A stretch of DNA of 64,000 nt, taken from positions 305,924,565-305,988,564 of the forward strand of contig NC_133648.1 in the NCBI RefSeq assembly GCF_009905375.1, in the 5' to 3' direction. The notes under the pieces were generated by a model that saw nothing but the letters and a program-made list of their open reading frames with translations, was not told where the DNA came from and made no database searches. The position numbers and the translations under genes were made by a program. Source of the stretch: Apium graveolens. Lineage: Eukaryota > Streptophyta > Magnoliopsida > Apiales > Apiaceae. Positions 20,781-32,200 of this stretch are shown piece by piece (within the stretch, counting starts at the first letter, position 1; every line of letters starts with the position of its first letter).

Positions 20781-23700
20781 TCAAGAAAAATTTAGCATAC
20801 CTAATTCACTTACTAACCTTGAAAAGGTGGATTCATCAAGTGGCTTGGTAAATATATCTACAAGCTGCTTTTCACTTGGAACAAAATGCAGTTCCACAAT
20901 ACCAATCATCACATGTTCCCTTATGAAGTGGTACTTGATGTCTATGTGCTTTGTTCTTGAATGTTGTACTGGATTTTTAGTGATGGAAATTGCACTTGTG
21001 TTATCACAAAAAATAGGAATCCTATCCACTTGTAGACCATAGTCCAACAATTGGTTATTCATCCACAAAATCTGTGCACACTAACTACCAGCAGCAATAT
21101 ATTCAGCTTCAGCTGTAGAAGTAGAAACTGAATTTTGCTTTTTACTGAACCAGGACACAAGCTTGTTTCCCAGAAATTGGCAGGTTCCTGTTGTACTTTT
21201 TCTGTCTATTTTACAACCTGCATAATCTACATCTGAATAACCAGTTAGATCAAAAGCAGAATCTCTAGGGTACCAAATGCCAAGTTTTAGTGTTCCCTTG
21301 AGATATCTGAAAGTTCTCTTAATAGCTACTAACTGAGATTCTCTAGGATCAGCCTGAAATCTAGCACAAAGGAAAGTAGCAAACATTATATCTGGTCTAC
21401 TAGCTATTAAGTACATAAGTGAACCAACCATGCCCCTATAACTTGAAATATCCACAGACTTTTCAGTAATGTTTAACTCAAGCTTAGTTGCAGTGGCCAT
21501 GGGAGTTTTTTCAGATGTGCAATCCATTAGATCAAACTTCTTTAAAAGATCATGAATATATTTAGTTTGACTAATGAATATTCCATCACTAACTTGCTTC
21601 ACTTGCAAACCAAGAAAGTAAGTTAGTTCTACCATCATGCTCATTTCATACTTACTTTGCATCAATTCGACAAACTTTTTGCAAAGTTTTTCATCTGTAG
21701 AACCAAATATAATATCATCTACATAAATTTGAACAAGTATACTAGAGCCATTAACATTTCTAAAGAATAAGGTCTTATCAACAGTACCTCTTGTGAAATG
21801 ATTTTCTAAAAGAAACTTTGATAAAGTGTCATATCAGGCTCTAGGTGCTTGCTTCAGTCCATAAAGTGCTTTCAAAAGATAGTAGACATGATTTGGGAAA
21901 TTAGGATCTTCAAAACCAGGAGGCTGATTAACATATACTTCCTCCTCCAAATCTCCATTCAGAAATGCACTTTTGACATCCATTTGACAGACTTTGAAAT
22001 TGGCATGAGCTTCATAGGCTAAGAAAATTCTGATGGCTTCAAGTCTTGTAACAAGAGCAAAAGTTTCATCAAAATCTATTCCTTCTTGTTGACAATAGCC
22101 CTTAGCAACCAATCTAGCTTTGTTCCTGACCACTATGCCATTTTCATCCATCTTGTTTCTGAATACCCATTTGGTGTTAATTGGATTATTTCCTTTAGGC
22201 TTGGGTACCAGCTTCCATACTTTATTCCTTTCCAATTGGTTTAGCTCCTCCTGAATAGCTAAAATCCAATCAGGATCCAACAAAGCTTTTTCTACCTTCT
22301 TTGGTTCTTTCTTAGATAGGAAGCTGCTATATAGACATTCTTCTTGAGTTGATCTCCTTGTTTGAACTCTAGAAGACACATCACCAATAATGAGCTCAAA
22401 GGGGTGATATTTTGTCCATTTTCTTTCTTGAGGTAGATTAGCTCTAGATGAAGAGGCCTTATTGTTGTCTTGATGTGTGACTAAGGTTTGATTATTAGAA
22501 ACTCCCCCTAAGTTTGTGAATCTTTGATTTGAGAAAGGTGAATTTTCTGTATGTGATCTATTCTGACTTTCAGCTTCTTTAGAAGACCCGACGGACGGTG
22601 CATTTTGTATTCCGACGGATGAGGCTGATTGTCTCCCTACGGATAAAGCAGATTGTCTCCCGACGGATGAAGCATTTTGCAACTCGACATATGTTGAATT
22701 TTGTGCTTCATTAGTAGTAGATTTTTATGCATTATCCTTTTCCATTGTATCCCGATCACTTTCATCATCACTGTCATCACTAACCATCTCCACATTATCA
22801 AATTTGAGACTCTCATAAGAATCTTCATCTTGCAGTCCTTCAATATTTTTATCATCAAACACAACATGTATTGATTCCATAACAGTGCTGGTTCTTAGAT
22901 TGTAGACTCTATATGCTTTTCCTACTACATATCCAACAAAAATTCCTTTATCTTCTTTAGTATCAAACTTCCCATGTTGATCAGTCTGATTTCTCAATAT
23001 GTAACATTTATAGCCAAAGACATGAAGAAAATTTAGAGTTGGTTTCTTGTTCTTGAACAATCGATATGGTGTCATGCACTTTGCTTGATTAACCAAAGAA
23101 ATATTCTGAGTGTAGCAGGAAGTATTCACAGCTTCAGCCCATAAATATATTGGTAACTTTGATTCTTCAAGCATTGTCCTTGCAGCCTCAATAAGAGATC
23201 TGTTTTTCCTTTCTACCACTCCATTTTGTTGTGGAGTTCTTGCTGCAGAAAACTCATGCATTATCCCATTTTCTTCACTAAATGATCTTATCACAGAATT
23301 CTTGAACTCAGTTCCATTGTCACTCCTGATTCTTCTTACTTTGAAATCAGGATGATTGTTGACTTGTCTTATGTGATTGATGATGATTGCACTAGCCTCA
23401 TCTTTAGACTTTAGGAAATATGTCCAAGAGAACTTTGAGAAATCATCTACAATTACTAGGCAAAATCTTTTCCTTGAGACGGACAACACATTGACTGGTC
23501 CAAATAGATCCATGTATAGCAATTGTAAAGGTTCTTCAATTGTTGAATCAAGCTTCTTTCTGAATGATGCTTTCATCTGCTTCCCCTTTTGGCAGGCATC
23601 ACACAGTCCATCCTTAGAAAACTCCACTTGAGGAATGCCTCTCACCAGTTCTTTCTTGACAAGCTCATTCATGGTCTTAATGTTTAGATGGGATAGCTTC

Positions 23701-24128
23701 TTGTGCCACAGCCAACTTTCATCTTGACTTGCTTTACTGAGAAGACAAGTAACATATTCTGCATTTGATGAGTTGAAGTCAGCTAGATACACATTTCCTC
23801 TCCTCACACCAGTGAGAAACACTTTGTTGCTTCTTCTGTTAGACACAACACAGGCTTCTGAATTGAAGGTTACTGAATTGCCCTTATCACAAAGCTGGCT
23901 GATATTCAGCAAATTATGCTTGAGACCATCCACTAGGGCAACCTCCTCAATGATGATATTGTATTTTGAAATCAAGCCATATCCCACAGTATAACCCTTT
24001 ATGTCACCTCCAAAAGTAATACTTGGGCCAGCTCTCTCCTTGAACTCTGTGAGCATCGTAGAATCTCCAGTCATGTGCCTTGAACAACCACTATCCAGAT
24101 ACCAAAGATTCTTTCTGTTTCCCTGCAC
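20781..24128 (-). pseudogene. copia pol of element A (protease, integrase, RT, RNase H)
   Basis: One frame of about 1,116 codons interrupted by only three stops: TAA at 22725-22727, TGA at 21834-21836 (in place of the tryptophan after QAPRA) and TAG at 21081-21083 (after EYIAAGS). Protease shows WYLDSGCSRHMTG near the start with an intact DSG. The gag-pre-integrase zinc region follows (LWHKKLSHLN; CDACQKGK). Integrase has D in LYMDLFGP, D in RSDNGTEF and E in NGVVERKN. RT begins at about 22300 ([13 protein letters not shown]), with IYVDDIIFGS at about 21730. RNase H ends at DIFTKPL. Between integrase and RT lies a linker with a serine-valine-glycine repeat made by copies of the U3 word (22587-22690). 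All domains are present but the gene cannot make a full product. Confidence 0.9.
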
Positions 24129-24175
24129 ACATCAAAACCAAATCAAGTTGATTTTGGTACCCAACTTTCCTTGGG

Positions 24176-26541
24176 TCATGCCTTGTTAGCTTTCTTCTTT
24201 TGTTTCTTAGGTTTGATCTCATTTGACTTGGGGATATCTGATTCATCCTTAGTCATCTGAGTTGGACCTTTGAAACCAGTTATTAAAACAGAATTATCAT
24301 GCACATTTTGATTAACAGGAAAAGGAATACTATTTGCAAACATGTTATTCCAGTAAGGCATGCTAAATAGCATTTGAGGCATATTAAATACAGCATAATA
24401 AGGATTAGGTGCAAATGGCATATTAGCAAATTATGCATTCATATTCTGAGCAGACATAGCATTCAAAGGCATAGAAGGCATGGCATTCATGTTGGCAAAA
24501 GAAGATGGTACAGATATAGAAGTAGGCATGGTGAGTTTGCCATTAACAGAAAAATGATTAATGCTACCACACTTAACACAGATTTTTCTTGGAGCATACT
24601 TATCAGGTGTGTAGTTGTTATGTTTATTAATCCCTACTTTCCCATTTCTATTGTTTTTCTTTTTAGTTTCTATTTTAACCTCAATCTTTTCTAATCTGTC
24701 ATTCAATTGCTTGATGTACAGATGACCAACATTCACTTTCTTCTCCTTATTCACTTGACTTGATTCTTTTGGAACAAAGTTTGTGGAAATTGATCCATAT
24801 TTTTCATTTAACTTAGCAAGTTTGAATTTGCTCACAGGTTTGCTCACAGTCGACGGATGTGGATTTATGTCACTCGACGGATAATCCTTTTGATTATCCG
24901 ACGGATGACTTTCATCATCCGTCGAGTCTACATTTGTTAGCAATCCTTCAACCAAATTGGATTCCAGCTTTTCCTTACTCTTTTTCCAGGCTGCATCACA
25001 AAAGGACTCAATACCTTGAACTTTAGTGATTTGAGCATGAACATCTCTGGATGATTTCCATGCCTTAATCACCTCTTGTTCTCGTTCAAGTTGCTTCTTC
25101 AAAATCTCTTCTTTCTTCAAGGACTCAGTTAATTCATCCTTAGAAATCTTACACTCAATTCTCAATTTCTCAAATTCAATAAACTGAGATTCTAGCACAT
25201 TGTTCTTCTCACTTAAAAACAGATTGTTTTCTTTGATTTTAGCATTTTCCTTAGTGAGGGACTTAAGTGTAACACACAAATGATATATTTCTGTAGACAT
25301 GTCATTAATTGCATCATTACACTCAGCTTTAGATAAATGTGCTAGGTTAGTGGTGATTACCTTATTACTTGAAGAGCTTGTTTCTGTTTCATCAGACTTG
25401 GCCATTATGACTAGATTGACATAGCTGACATCTTCATCCTCATCCAGTCCATCTGCTGCCCAGTCATTTACTTGTGTAATGAAAGCCCTTTCCTTTTGCT
25501 TGAGCAACTCAAAATACTTCTGTTTATAATCAACATGCTCAAACTTCTTTTAACTGGAATCTAACTTTATACACTCACTGGCAAAATGCTCTGCTAAGCC
25601 CCATTTGAAACACTTGAATTTGGATTTATCCACCATATTTCTATTTGGATTAGCTGCTCCAAAGTTCTTTTTGAACTTGAGCTTGGAAAATCTTCTGGAA
25701 AGAAAAGTTAAATGCTTATCAATATCATCCATGTCATCTTAGCTCAAATTGTCTTCATTTTCAGCTAACAACACCTTACCCTTGTTTTCACAGACCCTTG
25801 AAGTATACTCAACAACTTCTACCTTCACCTCCTTCTCCTTTTCCAACTCAGCTACCAGTTATATGGACCCTCCTTTCTTCCTTCCTTTCTCCATCCTCTC
25901 ATCTTGCCCTATTTCAAGCTCATAGGTTTTCAGGATGCCATACAGTCTCTCCAAGGTAAACTCCTTGTAATCCTGAGAATTTCTCAGTGAGATTGTCACT
26001 GGTTTCCACTCCTTTGGAAGAGATCTAAGGAACTTGAGATTTGAGTCTTTTGTCTGATAGACTCTTCCATGCAACTTCAGAGCATTTAGTAGTTTTTGAA
26101 ATCTACTAAAAATATCAGTGAGAGACTCACTATATTCACAATGAAAGTGCTCATATTTCTAAATTAGCAGCTGCATCTTATTCTCCCTTACTTGCTCAGT
26201 ACCATCACACATAATTTGAATTGTGTCCCAACCTCCTTGGCTATTTTGTAGTTAATGATGTTATCAAACATATCACCATCAACTCCATTAAATAATATAT
26301 TTATGGCCTTCTTGTCTTTCCTGACTTGCTCAATATCAGGATCTAATCATTCATGCCTAGGTTTGGGAACAGTTGGTTCATTGCATGTTGCAGCTCTCAT
26401 TGGCACATGAGGACCTCTCTCTATGCAATCCACATAGGCCTCATCTTGAGAAAGAATATGTAGGTGCATCTTCACCTTCCAGTGGTGATAACTGTCTTTG
26501 TCCAGAAATGGAATCTTCACTCCAACATCCTTTTTGTTCAT
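24176..26541 (-). pseudogene. copia gag of element A, broken
   Basis: It starts at an ATG (26539-26541) 47 bases inside the primer site. The N-terminus has the plant copia gag pattern (PFLDKDSYHHWKVKMHLHIL), ended by a stop at 26347. The capsid continues at 26074-25859 (LKFLRSLPKEWKPVTISLRN). A zinc knuckle at about 25600 reads CFKWGLAEHFASEC, with tryptophan where the second cysteine should be. A long coiled coil follows (25350-25030, rich in E, K and L), then a linker with four copies of the U3 word (24849-24925), a second degenerate knuckle (CVKCGSINHFSVNG) and an M/N/P-rich end. The size and coiled coil are typical of SIRE-type gag. At least three reading-frame breaks. Confidence 0.82.
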
Positions 26542-26587
26542 CTTGTTGTTTGTTGTGATCTTTAAACTCTTTGTTCTACAAGAGCTT

Positions 26588-26599
26588 GCTCTGATACCA
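26588..26599 (-). promoter_or_regulatory. primer-binding site of element A
   Basis: On the minus strand TGGTATCAGAGC lies two bases inside the 5' LTR. It is complementary to the 3' end of plant initiator tRNA-Met, the usual primer of copia elements. Confidence 0.93.
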
Positions 26600-26601
26600 A
26601 T

Positions 26602-27607
26602 TGTTATTCCCTAACAATACAACAATAATTACAGAAAGGGGGGGTTGGATGTAATTCTAGCTCCTTTTTAGATTTATGAAAAATGGTTCTAACTCAATTT
26701 ATATCTAACTGTTTAATTTGCAAAGTGCGGAATAAAGAGTTAAGTAAATCAATCACAATGTAATAAAATTGCGGTCTTTAAAAATTTCTGGTGGATTTAA
26801 ATGTATCCACTATATATATATATATATATATATATCGAGTGAGAACCCTGTGAAGCATGAATAGCTCACAGCTTCTTACAAATATGAACAACTAAACTTT
26901 CAGAGAAATGCTACAGGATACAACTTACAAATGTTTCTCTCAGAATGTATTTGCTTAGTCTTGTTGGTTGTTCTTCTTGTTACACTTGGTTTATATATCA
27001 CCAAGTTTATATAGTAATAAGACAGGATAATAAAACAAAACCTATCACGTCTAACTCCATGCAGTTTCACTACTCTATTCCAGCATCTTTGAATATCTTC
27101 ATACTAGCATGGAAATGGTAATGCTTCTTTGTTCTCAAAAACCCTGTTGAACAGGCTGCCACATTCCTTTTACAAACACTCGACGCATGTGACTGTGTTG
27201 TCACTGTAAACAGATATTTGAATTGATCATCCGTCGGGTAGCCTTGTTGATCATCCGTCGGGTAGCTTTGTTGATCATCCGTCGGGTAGCCACTTATCAC
27301 TTGACTCCATTTCATTTGTGCAAAATTATAAGACATCTTATATTTACATTTAATCAACCTATTCTGCACATCTACTAGCATTCTACATGATTCATAAGTT
27401 ACTACAGAATCTATACAAAGTTGTTTGCAGAAATATGCTACAGTACTACTCACCTGATGTATATCAGTTAGTCATCTGTCGGGACTATATTGAATCATCC
27501 GTCGGGACTATAATTGATCATCCGTCGGGTGCTACCAAATTCACTAAGTTAAATCTACTAAGGTATTTTGTTTAGCTTATCATCAAGTACACAACATATT
27601 CCTAACA
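26602..27607 (-). mobile_element. element A 5' LTR
   Basis: 1006 bp, with the same ends as the 3' LTR. It carries six copies of ATCCGTCGGG or close variants (27225-27286 and 27469-27529), a TATA box (26990-26997) and a (TA)n run shorter than that of the 3' LTR (26811-26835). Confidence 0.92.
27225..27529 (-). promoter_or_regulatory. U3 word cluster ATCCGTCGGG, 5' LTR of A
   Basis: Copies at 27225-27238, 27249-27262, 27273-27286 (spacing 24), 27469-27483, 27492-27506 and 27516-27529 (spacing 24). Most read gatcatccgtcggg. The 3' LTR has two further copies here, so copy number changes between the LTRs. Confidence 0.75.
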
Positions 27608-27780
27608 CTTGTGTTTTATTACTTAGTGTGTTGATTTCAATTATCTTTCTATTCCACACTTTAGAAAATCAAACACGGTTATATGTATTAAGTTAGAAAA
27701 TTTTAAAATCAAGAAAAGGAGCCAGAATTACATTCAACCCCCCTCTTCTGTAATTCTTGTTATATTGTTAGGGAATAACA
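27608..27780 (+). mobile_element. element O 3' LTR, piece 3
   Basis: Continues the LTR of O after element A, beginning with the second CTTGT and ending TTAGGGAATAACA, the same end as A's LTRs. The following five bases (catct) would be O's target duplication, but its left end is lost. Confidence 0.85.
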
Positions 27781-28611
27781 CATCTGTTTATCCCAGGTTA
27801 ATTAATTACTATTTTTTTATATTAGAAAAGTTGTTTTACTAACAGTTTTCAATTAGCTGAACCTATATTAAAATTTCATAGATATTTGTTGTTGCCATTT
27901 TACGAATGTCTGTGTCGCTACTCGTTTTAACCACCTGTTCAGCTCATGTAGTATAGCCAGCGTTCGTGTGAGAACCGGTAGCTTTGTGAAAGATGTAATA
28001 GATTTTAGTGTTGGATTGTTCAAACATAAACCTTTGAGATCTTGGATTATGTTGTAAACAACCATTTATCATAACTATATTTATCAGTTTGCATTGAAAA
28101 GAGTTTTAGATAATGTGTAACTTGATTGAATTTTCCACATTGTTGTAAACATTATGAAGGAGTACTACAAATCATCATCAGAATTAGCCGAATCAAAGCA
28201 CATTTAGTTTTTTCTTAATATGTTATATTGATGATCATATTGTGTAAAATAAGTTCATGGGTCAGGAATAGAGTTTTTAAGTTAATGGTTGTTTACTTTC
28301 GTGATGTTAGTTAGTAAAATGAGCAGGGATGTTTTAATTTTGGAATGTATATATAGATCGGTGATTATGAAAAATAGGCAATGTGTATTTGTAATAAGAA
28401 TTTTTTCATTTATTATTTAAAAGTTGTTGTGGTTGCTGCATTACAGTGTTGCAATTTATAGATAATGAATGTTGTAATAGCCAAAAAATTGTAATGTGAA
28501 AAAAGTGTTACCATGTCAATGTCTAAAGATTAAACAAAATGTTACCATATGTTTGTACAAAAAACTAGCCCCAATTATGGGTCCCACTTCCTCGAAGGGC
28601 CCACTTTATTG
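27781..28611. other. no recognisable feature
   Basis: 831 AT-rich bases between copia O and copia B. I see no ORF with a known motif, no LTR ends and no clear terminal inverted repeat. The string gttaccat occurs twice near the right end (28511 and 28541). It may be pre-insertion DNA or an unidentified element. Confidence 0.4.
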
Positions 28612-29135
28612 TGTTATGCCTTAAATCAACTGTAGAGGGGGTTGAATACAGTTAAACAATCAAATCGAATTAAAGAACTCAACAGACTGAACAATTTTTA
28701 TAATAATGAATAAAAACTAATTACAATACTCTTCAAAGGATGAACAAATATTCTTGAGAGCTGCTAGGTTATGTGTATGATATATCAATCTTAAACACCT
28801 ATAATGTTAACCTAACCTGTACTTATATACTGCACAACTACACAATCAATCTGAGAGATATGTTATAATTGAATAAGGAATCCTAATACATATCCAACTA
28901 TTGATTGCTATAATAAGTAAAGTCCTACACCGACATATCTATGTAAATATGATCCTTCAGTGATATCTTCTGATTTCCAGTTTGACAAATACTGACATGG
29001 ACAAAAATTGATGACAAGTACTGATTAACATATAGTGGATAAATGCTAATGACATCATCTTTGTCAAACTCTGATATGAAGTGCTGATGGCAAACTCTGA
29101 TAGCTAAATTTCAATATCATCAATTTCATCTAACA
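28612..29135 (-). mobile_element. element B 3' LTR
   Basis: 524 bp; on the minus strand it begins TGTTAGATGAAATTG and ends GGCATAACA. A TATA-like tatataag lies at about 28822-28829 (minus strand). The U3 part (28970-29110) has repeated words of the type aagTACTGAT, aaaCTCTGAT and aagTGCTGAT on the plus strand. Confidence 0.78.
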
Positions 29136-29150
29136 ATCACTCCCAACTTG
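29136..29150 (-). promoter_or_regulatory. polypurine tract of element B
   Basis: On the minus strand caagttgggagtgat directly precedes the LTR start. Confidence 0.75.
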
Positions 29151-29252
29151 TACATTGTGTAAATATGTACAAGTTTCTAATTGATGATGTCAAAACTATC
29201 TAAATGCAGAAATAAGGACATATGTACAATCTTACTATCAGTGTATCAGACT

Positions 29253-32200
29253 TTATCTTCAGTTTTCAACTTTGGTAAATATAGTAGCTTCATCAAAGAA
29301 TTTCTTGAGTAGATTTTCTTTATGAACATTTAAATACATTTCCATTCCATGTTTGATATCCTTGAGCTCTTCTCTAGATTCATCATTGTGATAGATAGCA
29401 GCTCCGAGGTTATGGATATTTGATCTTCCAAGTGACAAATCATCCAACTCCAAGAATCCAACATTCTTTCTATTTGAATTAAAAGTAAGAATTTTTATAC
29501 CAAATGAAGTCACTCTGGCTCCTCCTTTAGGCATATCAACAGTATTTCCATTTTCATCAATGTACTTTGGAATGTATTTTGATTTTTAAGTCATTCTTCT
29601 CTGCTTCCTGAATACCAAGTCTTTCAAATTAAGCAGGCCACCTAGTAGTTGTAGTGTTGATTACCTTTAGTAAAGTTGTGATATATTTCAACTCCTGCCA
29701 TGGTTTGTCTCTCAATTGTTCTTGTGATATTTTCAATCTTTTCCCTGACTCAAGAAAATACAACATCTTTTCTTATGTCTTATTTGTATCAAAAAAATCA
29801 AGCACTATTTGAACTGAAAGAATCTTCTGTAGATCTTCAAGCTTCATTTTTTCACCTATCCCTCACAGGCTCCCTTAGAAGTAAAGCATTTCCTATGAAG
29901 TTATCAGCATTTGGAAGTCTCAAGCCACCTCTTCTTCCAGCCATTCTAGCTTTTGAATTACCACTATAAGTTTTATTAATGGTCTCAAAAGAATCTCTCT
30001 TTGGTGCAGGTGTCTTGCTTCCCCAAAGCAACTTTTTGTTTCTTCAAAGGTAAGTTCTGACTCATCAGCATTTGAGCCTTCTGAATTAGAGTTTGAGCTT
30101 CTTTCAGGAATGGTATGATTAACTTTTAAACTTTCTTAGTCAGTTCAATCTTCAACACGAGTAGTATTAGAGGTTGAGATTGGTTGAGCAATTTCAGTGG
30201 TTAAAGTAAGTTCAAGTTTCTCAGCCCAAGCATATCCAAGAATCACCTTTCTTTTCTTGTGAACCTAATTAGCTTCTTCTTTAAGTACTTTTTCTTTATC
30301 AGCATCATCATGAGCTTGGCTTATTGAATAGAATGGATCTATCAGTGTTTGAGTTTAAAGAGACACTGATTTTGCCTTGGACTTTGATTTGGACTTTTCA
30401 CCGACTTTCTATTTCCCCTTATACCTCCTATCAGCATTTAAAATGGCTTGAGACCTTAGAATAGGTCTTTCAGCTCAATTTTAGCTTATTTCTTTGATCA
30501 CTACTCCTTTGGTTGGTCTTTTCCAGGAATATCATCATATGGTGAGACAACATCAGCATTTACTGGTCTCAAAAATTTGAACTCTTCCTCCATAAACTTC
30601 AGCTGCTCAAGATCAACTCCAGTATTTTCTTTTTTAAAAATCCTTCTACTCACCTCAGAATCAAAAGCTATAATTTTTGGATTCTCGTAGAATAAAGTTG
30701 TCTTTCTTCCCTTTACCTTTAGTGTTTGCATGAATTGACTAGCTTCAATACCAGCTTCCACAACCCTTTCAGCCTGGTCATCATTAGCATTTCTGATTGT
30801 CAGAGTTTGTCTTTCAGTTGTTGTCACAATAGTCAATGTTTTTGTAACAATTGTAGATTTTTTACTTCAGCTCCACCATTTCTTCCACTTTCACTTCTTC
30901 ATTAGATAGTGGACTTAGAAGTACCAGTAGAGCCAACAATTTCTCCACCCTTGTACCTCCCAAGTGATTTTCCACCTTTACTCCCACCATCTTGAGCATC
31001 ATCCTTATCTTCAGCCTTTAGCTGGAGCTGTTTGCATTTAGACTTTGAAATTATCTCCCCCTTTTTGACATTATCACCAAGCAAGAGATGGACAATTAGC
31101 TCCATTAATTATTGTACCTCATCCAAGTTCCCATACATTTTGTTTTGAGTTGCTTCCAACTTAGCCTGATTGTCTTCAGTTGTGTCTTGTCTGGAAATGA
31201 TGGGCTTCAATTTCTTTTGAAGATCATGCTATGATTTAAATTTAACCTAATGGAAAGAATATTTAAGAGCATCCAATTGAGTTTGAGTTTTAGCTTGTGT
31301 GGAATGGACAGATTTAATCATTCTGGTTGAAGCTTTAAGATGACCATGCAAGTTGGGATTCTTGAATTTAGATTTAGCTTTCTGCAAGTGCTTGGAAGCA
31401 TTATAAAGAGTCATATGATAAGTGTGATATTTCCATTTAGAGTTCCATTCCTCATCTTCACAAGCTTTAGAGACTTTAGCTACCCTTGCATTGATCAACT
31501 TTTTTGTCTCCTGTCCAGGCATATCTTCAGGAAATATGATTTCATCTATATCTTCATCAGGATCTAGATCAACATTAATCTTAGAGAAATCGACATCATT
31601 TCTATCATTAGAATCATTACCATGACTAGGTTCATCATCAACAACTGGTTCCTTGAACTTTTGTGCCGCTTCATCTTCAGCATTAAAGTTTAAGAGAGAG
31701 TCAGTTATTGGAGCAGTATGTGAACCATCTGCTTCAGAAACTTCCATAGCATCAACATTTAACTCAATTACCTTAGGAATTGTTGAAAGATGTGTAGGAG
31801 CATCAGTATTTAACTCTAGAATTTCAGTGCCAGTTGACTGATGTGGAGACTCAAGAACTGTAGCTTCATCATGAGTGGATTGTTCTGCAACTTGATCAAT
31901 AGCAGACACAGGGATTACAATAGTATGTGAATGAGAACTATAAGTGGACTGCAAGAAAGTATCAGTACTTAGGCCTGCAGGGAAAATATCAGTACTTGGT
32001 GCATCAAAGTTTAACTAAGGGACTACAAGCTGAGGATCAATAACTATTTCATTTCGACTCTGAGCACCTATAAGAGAAGGAAATAAACCACTTAAATCTC
32101 TATTTTTTTTAAAATTAATATCACTACTTCTCAATGCACTCATCTCATGACTTTTAAGAGTCAAAGTTTCCTCATAAGGATATGCTAAATCCTGACTCTC

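Larger units (their letters stand above)
14437..27607 (-). mobile_element. complete copia SIRE-type element A, 13.2 kb
   Basis: Both LTRs, the primer site, gag, pol in the copia order (protease, integrase, RT, RNase H), an extra ORF and the polypurine tract are all present on the minus strand. It is flanked by the perfect 5-bp duplication CTTGT (14432-14436 and 27608-27612) and lies inside the 3' LTR of element O. The length, the tRNA-Met primer site and the large ORF after pol fit the Maximus/SIRE lineage. The genes carry stops and frameshifts, and the LTRs differ at roughly one base in 13 over the first 200 bases by eye, so the copy is not recent. Confidence 0.92.
9263..27780 (+). mobile_element. 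Ty1/copia SIRE-type element O, 5'-truncated, with nested insertions
   Basis: What remains is the 3' part of the extra ORF, a polypurine tract and a 3' LTR on the plus strand. It belongs to the same family as element A: ORF, tract and LTR all align with A's minus-strand copies. The LTR is split into 11967-12185, 13720-14436 and 27608-27780 by a solo LTR and by element A. Gag and pol are missing; the left end was cut by the gag-only element. Confidence 0.82.

Noticed and set aside
26588..26599. tRNA gene suggested by the tRNA-like string
   Set aside because: Only the 12-base primer complement is present, directly inside an LTR; no cloverleaf surrounds it. The same applies to 36423-36434 and 49178-49189.
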